This document shows positions 7,257 through 14,257 of a stretch of 14,378 nucleotides of DNA, in pieces (position 1 is the stretch's first letter; each line of letters begins with the position of its first letter). The DNA lies in the NCBI GenBank assembly GCA_023459335.1, contig JAEWUO010000023.1:1-14378 (forward strand). Direction: 5' to 3'. Under the pieces are notes generated by a model. That model was given only the letters and a program-made list of their open reading frames with translations. It searched no databases and was not told where the DNA came from. The DNA is from Bacillota bacterium (GTDB lineage: Bacteria; Bacillota; Clostridia; Christensenellales; CAG-138). Made by a program: the position numbers and the translations under genes.

Positions 7257-7320
7257 CGTTCCGAAGCCCGCGCACTCGTTTACAACAGGAACGACGCGGG
7301 CAATCGGTTCGTATTTTTTT
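7257..7320 (+). terminator. Hairpin plus T-tract (attenuator-like) in the gltBD leader
   Basis: GCCCGCG (7266-7272) pairs perfectly with CGCGGGC (7295-7301). The stem continues inward as TCGTT/AACGA (7276-7280 with 7290-7294) and outward as CCGA/TCGG (7261-7264 with 7304-7307), then CG/CG across a TT/TT internal loop. Seven T follow at 7314-7320. A competing small hairpin, GGAAC/GTTCC (7247-7251 with 7258-7262), overlaps its base. As it lies downstream of the promoter and about 175 nt before gltB, it may attenuate gltBD, or simply end polyamine-operon read-through or a small RNA. Confidence 0.6.
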
Positions 7321-7495
7321 ACCCGATGCATAAGGGATGAAGGAAAACCTGCATAACAGTCGCGACTTGCAAGAACGGCACCCATCGGCCGTCAGAAACG
7401 GCGGCTAAGACCAAAGGGGAAAACCCGCACAAAATTTCAGGGGAGATACGGGCAGTCCGGTCGATGTGTAAACCGGCGCCGGCGAAAAGCGAAAG
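7321..7495 (+). other. Rest of the gltBD leader, with a possible 11-codon upstream ORF
   Basis: This stretch has short inverted repeats, such as GCCGT/ACGGC near 7395-7410 and CCGGT/ACCGG near 7457-7475, but no recognised riboswitch class. An ATG at 7464 opens a small frame, MCKPAPAKSER, whose TGA (7497-7499) overlaps the gltB ATG at 7496 as ATGA. A purine-rich AGGGGAGA lies about 20 nt upstream of it, too far for a convincing ribosome-binding site. Confidence 0.3.
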
Positions 7496-10400
7496 ATGAA
7501 GCAACAGGATCAGCAGCAAACAACATCCGCGACGGCTCGACAGCAAGAGACGAAGAACCAGGACTCCGCGATCGCTCCGAATACCGGGCGGGCGGCACGC
7601 TCCATGGACGGCGCGAAACTCTGGCGCCCGGAGTTTGAGCATGACGCCTGCGGAACAGGCTTTATCGCGCATACGGGCGGAGTCCGTTCGCACGGCATCA
7701 TCGCCGACGCGCTTGAGATACTCAACCGTCTCGCACACCGCGGCGGAACGGGTTCTGATCCTGACACCGGCGACGGCGCGGGTATGCTGGTGCAGACGCC
7801 GGACCGGTTCTTTCGGAAAATGACGGCGTTCGATCTTCCCTGCGAGGGGCAGTACGCCGTCGGCATGTTCTTTCTGCCGCTCGACGAGGCGGATTGTCTC
7901 GCGGCGCAGGCTGCGATCGAAATCATCTCCGAGGAAGAGGTTTTTTCGATCCTCGGCTGGCGCGTGGTTCCGACGAACCTGAACGCCTGCGGCAACGGCG
8001 CATGGGCGAGCGCGCCCGCCGTCCGGCAGCTTTTTCTTACCTGGGACGAGACGGATCTCCCCGCCGACGTCCGCCTGTTTGTGCTCAGAAAACGCATCGA
8101 ACGCGCGATGAAAGAGCAGGAACGGGACGTGTACATTCCGAGCCTCAGCAGCAAAACCGTCGTTTATAAGGGCATGATGCAGGCCTGGCAGGTCTCCGAT
8201 TTTTACCCGGATCTGCTGGATCCCGACTTCATATCCGCCATCGCGCTGGTGCACTCGCGCTATTCGACCAATACCTTTCCAAACTGGGAGAGGGCGCAGC
8301 CGTTCCGCATGGTTGCGCACAATGGAGAAATCAATACGCTCAAGGGCTGCGAACACGCGGTGCTCGCGGCGTCCTCCGCCATGGACGGCGGCAGGCTCGC
8401 CAAACGGTTTGCGGACATATTGCCGATTCTCGACACGGACGGCAGCGACTCGACCAAGTTCGACAACCTTCTTGAGTTTCTGGTTGTCTCGGGCCGCTCG
8501 CTGCCGCAGGCGCTGTTCATGATGATGCCCGGTCCGTGGTCCAAAGATCCGACGATGGACGAAAACCAGCGCGAGTTCTTCCGTTACGCCGCCTGCCTCA
8601 TGACGCCGTGGGACGGCCCCGCCGCCATGTGCTTCACCGACGGACGGCAGGTCGGCGCGGTGCTGGACCGCAACGGGCTGCGGCCCGCGCGCTGGGTGCT
8701 GACGCGCGCTGACGTGCTGGTGCTGGCCTCGGAATCAGGCGTTGTGGATATCCCGCCGTCCGAGATCGTGCGCCGCGGCCGCCTCGGCCCGAATCAGATG
8801 CTGCTTCTGGATACCGAAACCGGGGAGTTGCTGGAAGATCAGCAGATCAAGGACCGCTACCTCGACGGCCCGTGGAAACAATGGCTCGCCGAACAGGTGG
8901 TCAATCTGGGCGAGACGCCGTGCGAGCGGCTTAGCGAACCGAGTGAAAACCCGACGCTGCGGCAGCGTATTTTCGGCTGGACCTTTGAGGACAAGATGAC
9001 GACCGTGCTGCCGATCGCGCTGACGGGCCTTGATCCCGTCGGTTCGATGGGGTACGATGCGCCGATCGCGGTGCTGTCGGAACGCCCTCAGCCGCTGTTT
9101 CATTATTTCAAACAGCTTTTCGCGCAGGTCACCAACCCGCCGATCGATGCGATTCAGGAAGAGTGCGTCGTCGGTATGGACGTATTTCTGGGGCCAAACG
9201 GAGATCCGACGCTGGATCAGGCGGAAAACTGCCGCAAGATCCATCTTTCCTCTCCGATTTTACAAACGGCGAACCTGAAAAAACTGCTCGCCGGCGTTCC
9301 CGGCTTTCCTGCGGCGGAGCTGCATATGGTCTTCGACCCGAAACAGGGGCTGGAAGCCGGGCTGGACGCGTTTTTTACGGCGGCCGAGCAAGCGTTGAAG
9401 AAGGGCGTATCGATCCTCGTGCTCACCGACCGGCTGGCCAGCGCGGAGCTCGCGCCGATTCCTTCCCTGCTTGCGACCGCAGGCGTACACCATCATCTGA
9501 TCCGCAAAGGCCTGCGAGGCGGCTGCTCCATCCTGGTGGACAGCTATGAACCGCGCGAGATTCACCATGTCGCCTGCCTGGTCGGATACGGCGCAAAGGC
9601 CGTCCATCTGCGCGGGGTTTACGAAGCCGTGGAAGCGCTTTACGACGAAGGGCATCTGGAAGCGACGTCTCTGGAAGACGCGATGCACAACGTGCTGCAC
9701 GGATATGACCACGGCATCCTCAAAGTGATGTCCAAAATGGGCATTTCCTGCGTGGACGGATATCACAACGCGCAGATTTTCGAAGCGCTGGGACTTTCGC
9801 AGGAGTTCGTGGAACGCTTCTTCACCGGAACGGTTACCCGTGTCGGCGGCATGAACCTCGACGATCTGGAACGGGAGATCCTGCTGCGGCACCGGGAAGC
9901 GCTGGACGCTCCGGTCAACGAACTGCCGTCCGGCGGCAGGTTCCAGTATAAACGCGACGGAGAATACCACCTTTATAACCCCGAAACGATCCACACGCTT
10001 CAGACGGCGGTGCGTACGGGGGATTACGAGCTGTTTAAAGAGTATGTAAAACGCATCGAGGGCGACGCGCCGGTTTCCCTGCGCAACCTCCTCGGATTTC
10101 AGAATTGCCATCCGATCCCTCTGGAGGAAGTCGAGCCGGTCGAGAAGATCGTCCGCCGCTTCAAGACGGGCGCGATGTCCTATGGCTCCATCAGCAAGGA
10201 AGCGCACGAATGCATCGCGCTGGCGATGAACCGGCTTGGCGGAAAAAGCAACTCCGGCGAGGGCGGCGAAGCCGCGGAGCGCCTCTTCACCGAGAAGAAC
10301 TCTGCGATCAAACAGATCGCTTCCGGCCGCTTCGGCGTGACGGGGCCTTATCTCGCCTCCGCGAAAGAGATTCAGATCAAGATGGCGCAGGGTGCGAAAC

Positions 10401-12058
10401 CCGGCGAAGGCGGGCAGCTGCCGGCGGGGAAAGTTTACCCAAGCATCGCGCGCACGCGGCACTCGACGCCCGGCGTAGGGTTGATTTCACCGCCCCCGCA
10501 TCACGATATCTATTCGATCGAGGACCTGGCGCAGCTGATCTTCGATCTGAAAAACGCGAATCCGGACGCACGCATCAACGTTAAGCTCGTTTCGGAAACG
10601 GGCGTCGGCACGGTCGCGGCGGGCGTCGCCAAGGGCGGTGCGGACGTGATCCTGATCTCCGGTTACGACGGAGGAACGGGCGCGAGCCCGCGCACGAGCA
10701 TTCAGCACGCGGGGCTTCCCTGGGAGCTGGGGCTCGCGGAGACGCATCAGACGCTGATCGCAAACGGACTTCGGGGCAGGGTGCGCGTGGAGACGGACGG
10801 AAAACTCATGACGGGGCGAGACATCGCCATCGCGGCGCTGCTCGGCGCGGAGGAGTTCGGTTTCGCGACGCTTCCGCTGGTCTCCATCGGCTGCGTGATG
10901 ATGCGAGTTTGCAACCTCGACACCTGTCCGGTCGGGGTCGCGACGCAGAATCCGGCCTTGCGCGCGCGTTTTACGGGTAAACCGGAATACGTGATCAACC
11001 TCATGCGCTTTCTCGCGCAGAACCTGCGCGAGCGCATGGCGGAACTCGGCTTTCATACGCTGGACCGGATGGTCGGCATGGCGGGGCACCTGACGCAGAT
11101 CCGGCAGTCGCCCAAGACGCAGGGGATGGATCTGTCCGGTCTGATTCCCGGAGATCAGCCGCTGCCCTGGCGCGATCTGAAACCGACGAAAAACGACCAT
11201 GACCGGCTCTTCCACGACATGGTGCGTTCCCTGGTCGAGCAGGGCGACGCCGTTGTCAAACGACCGATCTGCAATACGGAGCGCGCGGTGGCGACGCGGG
11301 TTTCCGCGTTCATCAGTAAGGAATACGGCAGGCTGCCGGACGGGCGCATCCGTTTCCGCTTCAACGGAACGGCGGGGCAGAGTTTCGGCGCGTTCACGAC
11401 CGCGGGCATCGAGCTCACGATCGAAGGCGATACGAACGACTATCTCGGCAAGGGACTCTGCGGCGCGCGCATCATCGTCAAGGCGCCGGAGGATGCCGGG
11501 TGGTCTGCAAAGGACAACCTTTTAACCGGCAACGTCGCTCTCTTCGGGGCGACGGACGGAGAACTCTATCTGGCAGGGCGCGCGGGAGAACGGTTCTGCG
11601 TCCGCAACAGCGGCGCAATCGCCGTATGCGAGGGCGTCGGCGACCACGGCTGCGAATACATGACCGGCGGCACCGCCGTGATACTCGGCCCGGTCGGGCG
11701 CAATTTTGCCAGCGGTATGTCCGGCGGCATCGCGTATGTGCTGGACGACGGCAACTTCAGGCGCATGGTCAACATGAAGATGGTCTCGCTCTATCCGCTG
11801 GACGCACTGGATCTCGTCATGCTGCATAAACACCTCACGAAGCACGTGGAATATACCGGCTCTAAAACCGCCGCGAAAATCCTCGAAAAATGGTCCTCCT
11901 CGCACGCAAAATTCGTCAAGGTGCTTCCGCATGACTACCGCGAGATGCTGGAAGCGATGGATGTCGCCGAACGCGAAGGGCTGGAAGGCGACGAGATGCT
12001 GGAACGGGCGTTCCAGCTCAAGACGGGCAAAACGGAATTATCCGGTTTCAAACAATAA
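7496..12058 (+). CDS. gltB: Glutamate synthase (NADPH) large subunit
   Basis: A 1520-residue alpha subunit of GOGAT, which makes glutamate from glutamine and 2-oxoglutarate in the cytosol. A class II glutamine amidotransferase domain starts at C52 (FEHDACGTGF), which becomes the N-terminal nucleophile after propeptide removal, and runs to about residue 420. A central domain follows. The FMN-binding synthase domain spans about 860-1230 with GAMSYGSISKEAH and the 3Fe-4S cysteines C1133, C1139 and C1144 in CVMMRVCNLDTC. The glycine-rich GXGXG domain spans about 1265-1460. Length is normal. The start is uncertain: ATG at 7496 gives a 51-residue leader rich in Gln and Thr, while ATG at 7604 (M37) gives a 15-residue propeptide like that of Bacillus. 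Neither has a strong Shine-Dalgarno. gltD follows after 44 nt. Confidence 0.97.
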   Translation: MKQQDQQQTTSATARQQETKNQDSAIAPNTGRAARSMDGAKLWRPEFEHDACGTGFIAHTGGVRSHGIIADALEILNRLAHRGGTGSDPDTGDGAGMLVQTPDRFFRKMTAFDLPCEGQYAVGMFFLPLDEADCLAAQAAIEIISEEEVFSILGWRVVPTNLNACGNGAWASAPAVRQLFLTWDETDLPADVRLFVLRKRIERAMKEQERDVYIPSLSSKTVVYKGMMQAWQVSDFYPDLLDPDFISAIALVHSRYSTNTFPNWERAQPFRMVAHNGEINTLKGCEHAVLAASSAMDGGRLAKRFADILPILDTDGSDSTKFDNLLEFLVVSGRSLPQALFMMMPGPWSKDPTMDENQREFFRYAACLMTPWDGPAAMCFTDGRQVGAVLDRNGLRPARWVLTRADVLVLASESGVVDIPPSEIVRRGRLGPNQMLLLDTETGELLEDQQIKDRYLDGPWKQWLAEQVVNLGETPCERLSEPSENPTLRQRIFGWTFEDKMTTVLPIALTGLDPVGSMGYDAPIAVLSERPQPLFHYFKQLFAQVTNPPIDAIQEECVVGMDVFLGPNGDPTLDQAENCRKIHLSSPILQTANLKKLLAGVPGFPAAELHMVFDPKQGLEAGLDAFFTAAEQALKKGVSILVLTDRLASAELAPIPSLLATAGVHHHLIRKGLRGGCSILVDSYEPREIHHVACLVGYGAKAVHLRGVYEAVEALYDEGHLEATSLEDAMHNVLHGYDHGILKVMSKMGISCVDGYHNAQIFEALGLSQEFVERFFTGTVTRVGGMNLDDLEREILLRHREALDAPVNELPSGGRFQYKRDGEYHLYNPETIHTLQTAVRTGDYELFKEYVKRIEGDAPVSLRNLLGFQNCHPIPLEEVEPVEKIVRRFKTGAMSYGSISKEAHECIALAMNRLGGKSNSGEGGEAAERLFTEKNSAIKQIASGRFGVTGPYLASAKEIQIKMAQGAKPGEGGQLPAGKVYPSIARTRHSTPGVGLISPPPHHDIYSIEDLAQLIFDLKNANPDARINVKLVSETGVGTVAAGVAKGGADVILISGYDGGTGASPRTSIQHAGLPWELGLAETHQTLIANGLRGRVRVETDGKLMTGRDIAIAALLGAEEFGFATLPLVSIGCVMMRVCNLDTCPVGVATQNPALRARFTGKPEYVINLMRFLAQNLRERMAELGFHTLDRMVGMAGHLTQIRQSPKTQGMDLSGLIPGDQPLPWRDLKPTKNDHDRLFHDMVRSLVEQGDAVVKRPICNTERAVATRVSAFISKEYGRLPDGRIRFRFNGTAGQSFGAFTTAGIELTIEGDTNDYLGKGLCGARIIVKAPEDAGWSAKDNLLTGNVALFGATDGELYLAGRAGERFCVRNSGAIAVCEGVGDHGCEYMTGGTAVILGPVGRNFASGMSGGIAYVLDDGNFRRMVNMKMVSLYPLDALDLVMLHKHLTKHVEYTGSKTAAKILEKWSSSHAKFVKVLPHDYREMLEAMDVAEREGLEGDEMLERAFQLKTGKTELSGFKQ

Positions 12059-12102
12059 TCAAGAGTTTCCCTTGCGTCCGAACCCGATGAAGGAGAGTAT
12101 CG

Positions 12103-13533
12103 ATGGGCAAGCAGACCGGTTTTTTGGAATTCGACAGAAAGACTGCGCCGGAGCAGCCGTGCAAGGCGCGGATTCAGCATTGGGATGCGTTTCATCCCGC
12201 TCAGGGCGAGAACGAAATTCGCGAACAGGCGGCGCGGTGCATGAACTGCGGCGTGCCCTTCTGTCACGCGGGCGTGACCTGGCGCGGCGCGGGTTCCGGC
12301 TGTACGATCGGGAATCTGATTCCGGAATGGAACCACCTGACCTACAAGGGCCATTTTGAAGAAGCGTTTCGCCGGCTGGAAAAGACGAACCCGCTGCACG
12401 AATGCACCTCCCGCGTATGCCCCGCGCTCTGCGAGGGCGCCTGCACGGCTGGGCTGAACGGGGAACCCATAGCCATCCGAGAAGTCGAGCGCTTCTTAAG
12501 CGACATGGCCTGGGAAAAGGGTTGGGTCGTCCCCCGCCCGCCGAAAACGCGGATCGAAAAAAGCGTCGCTATCGTGGGTTCCGGCCCGTCCGGGCTGACC
12601 GCCGCGCATATCCTGAACCAGCGCGGATTTCACGTGACCGTATTTGAAAAATCTGAAGAACCCGGCGGGCTTCTGATGTTCGGCATCCCAAACATGAAAC
12701 TGCCGAAAGAACTCGTGCGCAGGCGCGTGGATATCTTCCGTCAGGAAGGCATCGAGTTTATCTGCGGTCAGGACGTCGGAAAAGATCTGCCCGTCTCCGA
12801 ACTGGACCGTTTCGACGCGGTGCTGCTCTGCGGCGGAGCGGGACAACCGCGCGACCTCTCCGTGACCGGACGCAATCTTTCGGGCGTGCGGTTCGCGGTG
12901 CCGTTTCTTGCGGAGGCGACGCGACGCGTGCTCTCCGGCGAAACGGAGGGAAAACCGCTGCAAGGTCATAAGGTTGTGGTCATCGGCGGCGGGGACACGG
13001 GAAACGACTGTGTGGCGACGTCCATCCGCATGGGCGCGAACGATGTAACCCAGCTGGAGATCATGCCTTCCGCGCCGGAGAGCCGCGCGACGGATAACCC
13101 ATGGCCGCGGTGGCCGTTTATCCTGAAGACCGATTACGGCCAGCAGGAAGCCATCTGGCTCTACGGCAGGGATCCGCGCACCTTCGAGATTACGGCGGTA
13201 TCGATCATCGGCGACAGCGAAGGCGCCGTATCCGCCATCGAGACGGCGCAGGTGGAGTGGGTGACGACCGAACGGGGGCGCGCGCCGCGGCAGATCGAAT
13301 CTACTCGCTGCAGGCGCGAGGCGACGGATGTGCTGATCGCGATGGGATTCGTCGGCGCGGAGACCTATCTGCCGGAAGCGATGAGCCTCGCGCTCGACCG
13401 AAACTCCTATCAGACCACGCGCACCGGCGTATTCGCGGCGGGGGATATGCGGACCGGCCAGAGCCTTGTCGTGCGCGCGGAGGCGGATGCGAAGCGCGCC
13501 GTGGACGAAGTGGAACGGTATCTGAACAGATAA
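12103..13533 (+). CDS. gltD: Glutamate synthase (NADPH) small subunit
   Basis: A 476-residue beta subunit of GOGAT. It oxidises NADPH on FAD and passes electrons through 4Fe-4S clusters to the large subunit. The N-terminal cluster domain has C46, C49 and C54 (CMNCGVPFC), C67, then C101, C106, C110 and C114 (CTSRVCPALCEGAC). An FAD-binding loop GSGPSG follows at 159-164 and the NADPH-binding loop GGGDTG at 295-300. A second FAD-contact segment, GVFAAGDMRTGQSLV, lies near the C-terminus. AAGGAGAG a few bases upstream supports the ATG at 12103. It is the second gene of gltBD. Lone GltD-like subunits can serve other oxidoreductases, but adjacency to gltB makes the assignment firm. Confidence 0.97.
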   Translation: MGKQTGFLEFDRKTAPEQPCKARIQHWDAFHPAQGENEIREQAARCMNCGVPFCHAGVTWRGAGSGCTIGNLIPEWNHLTYKGHFEEAFRRLEKTNPLHECTSRVCPALCEGACTAGLNGEPIAIREVERFLSDMAWEKGWVVPRPPKTRIEKSVAIVGSGPSGLTAAHILNQRGFHVTVFEKSEEPGGLLMFGIPNMKLPKELVRRRVDIFRQEGIEFICGQDVGKDLPVSELDRFDAVLLCGGAGQPRDLSVTGRNLSGVRFAVPFLAEATRRVLSGETEGKPLQGHKVVVIGGGDTGNDCVATSIRMGANDVTQLEIMPSAPESRATDNPWPRWPFILKTDYGQQEAIWLYGRDPRTFEITAVSIIGDSEGAVSAIETAQVEWVTTERGRAPRQIESTRCRREATDVLIAMGFVGAETYLPEAMSLALDRNSYQTTRTGVFAAGDMRTGQSLVVRAEADAKRAVDEVERYLNR

Positions 13534-13710
13534 CGCGCTGCTCGAAAAAGCCGAAGAAAAATCTTCCGTATATTGCGATTGAAAGACGAGATTTGTTACA
13601 CGGCAATTTTTTCACAGACACAAGAGACGGAAACTTTTTGATAATAATGAGGTTTATTTAGATATTCATACAAAAAGGGATAAATTTCGAATAAATATTA
13701 CATAAAACTA
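13534..13710. other. AT-rich intergenic region after gltD
   Basis: No gene is visible and base composition drops sharply to AT-rich. Near 13551-13564 a 5-bp repeat GAAGA/TCTTC has no T-tract. A TTTTTT run near 13604-13609 is preceded by ATTGC/GCAAT with a long loop, at best a weak gltD terminator. The riboswitch promoter begins at the right end. Confidence 0.5.
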
Positions 13711-13739
13711 TTGACATGTTAAATACGATGTGATAGTTT
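13711..13739 (+). promoter_or_regulatory. Promoter of the riboswitch-controlled pilin transcript
   Basis: A perfect TTGACA -35 is at 13711-13716. The -10 is ambiguous: GATAGT (13732-13737, 15-nt spacer) or TAGTTT (13734-13739, 17-nt spacer) with an extended TG at 13731-13732. Transcription would start near 13744, about 28 nt before the first aptamer. Confidence 0.65.
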
Positions 13740-13771
13740 GAATTACAAGTGAAAGTGAACTCCAAGTTAGA

Positions 13772-13846
13772 GGCACACCCCGCGAAAACGGGGGCCGCAA
13801 AACTACAGGGCCTAAAGACGGATTCCGTCGATGGCAGCCAGTTGCC
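13772..13846 (+). promoter_or_regulatory. c-di-GMP-I (GEMM-I) riboswitch, first copy
   Basis: The aptamer starts with GGCA (13772-13775), pairing with TGCC (13843-13846) as P1. P2 is CCCCG/CGGGG (13778-13782 with 13789-13793) capped by a GAAA-containing loop. The conserved core CCGCAAAAC follows, then GGGCCTAAA, a variable hairpin GACGG/CCGTC and the conserved ATGGCAGCC before TTGCC. This order matches the GEMM-I consensus. The core reads CAAAAC where the usual form, and copy 2, have CAAAGC. Ligand is most likely cyclic di-GMP. A cGAMP-type specificity switch cannot be judged here. Confidence 0.93.
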
Positions 13847-13893
13847 AAATGAGTGCTTTCCCGCCCGATCATCCTTTGCGGAATCCATCATTT

Positions 13894-13928
13894 AGGCAGC
13901 CTGGCCGAGAAGAGCAGACTGCCTTTTT
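13894..13928 (+). terminator. Terminator of riboswitch 1 with antiterminator
   Basis: AGGCAG/CTGCCT (13894-13899 with 13919-13924) continues as CTG/CAG (13901-13903 with 13915-13917) across one mismatch, followed by TTTTT. Its 5' strand and the bases before it (13888-13898) can instead pair with 13843-13852, ten pairs with one bulged A. That alternative uses the 3' strand of aptamer P1, so ligand binding should free the terminator (OFF switch). Confidence 0.85.
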
Positions 13929-13947
13929 GCGTTAAAATTTAAGTCGT

Positions 13948-13978
13948 GAACCTTGCCAGCTATATAAGGATGCGGTTC
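13948..13978 (+). other. Linker hairpin between the two riboswitches
   Basis: GAACC/GGTTC (13948-13952 with 13974-13978) or the alternative CCTT/AAGG (13951-13954 with 13966-13969) can form in the 60-nt linker. It may insulate the two aptamers. A TATATA/TATAAG sequence lies in its loop region. Confidence 0.35.
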
Positions 13979-13991
13979 TTCCCATGTCAAT

Positions 13992-14067
13992 GGCACAATC
14001 CGTGAAAGCGGATGCCGCAAAGCTACAGGGCCTACAGGCAGATATCTGCCCATGGCAGCCAGTTGCC
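13992..14067 (+). promoter_or_regulatory. c-di-GMP-I (GEMM-I) riboswitch, second copy
   Basis: P1 is GGCA (13992-13995) with TGCC (14064-14067). P2 is ATCCG/CGGAT (13998-14002 with 14009-14013) with a GAAA-containing loop. The core GCCGCAAAGC, GGGCCTA, a hairpin GGCAG-ATAT-CTGCC and ATGGCAGCC match the consensus closely. The conserved parts repeat those of copy 1 while the variable stems differ in sequence but keep pairing. This covariation supports a functional RNA rather than a recent duplication. Confidence 0.95.
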
Positions 14068-14139
14068 GATTGAAGAGCGCTTGTTGACAAAAAACGGAGT
14101 CTGATTACAGGCTTGGTTTCATTTCTCTTTCAAACAGGG

Positions 14140-14180
14140 CGGCTCGGGTTCATGGGAACTTCGAGCCGTTTTCTATTTGA
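14140..14180 (+). terminator. Terminator of riboswitch 2 with antiterminator
   Basis: CGGCTCG/CGAGCCG (14140-14146 with 14162-14168) encloses GTTC-ATGG-GAAC and is followed by TTTTCTATTT. The alternative fold pairs GCCG (14065-14068, partly the P1 3' strand) with CGGC (14140-14143), and TTGAA-GAG (14070-14077) with CTC-T-TTCAA (14125-14133). This removes the terminator's 5' strand. It is again an OFF-switch layout. Confidence 0.8.
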
Positions 14181-14257
14181 TCATGATCCTCCTGCAACCG
14201 GGGGAGCAAAAAGCAGGAACGACGCGGGACGCCGGCAAAGGAACGGGGGGGAAGGAA

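Noticed and set aside
7321..7495. Known riboswitch (SAM, T-box, glutamine-type) in the gltBD leader
   Set aside because: None of the conserved cores of these classes could be found. In particular there is no T-box sequence and no glnA/downstream-peptide core.
14183..14257. ATG at 14183 as the pilin start
   Set aside because: No ribosome-binding site precedes it, it directly follows the riboswitch terminator, and it would give a long hydrophilic leader unlike Flp pilins.
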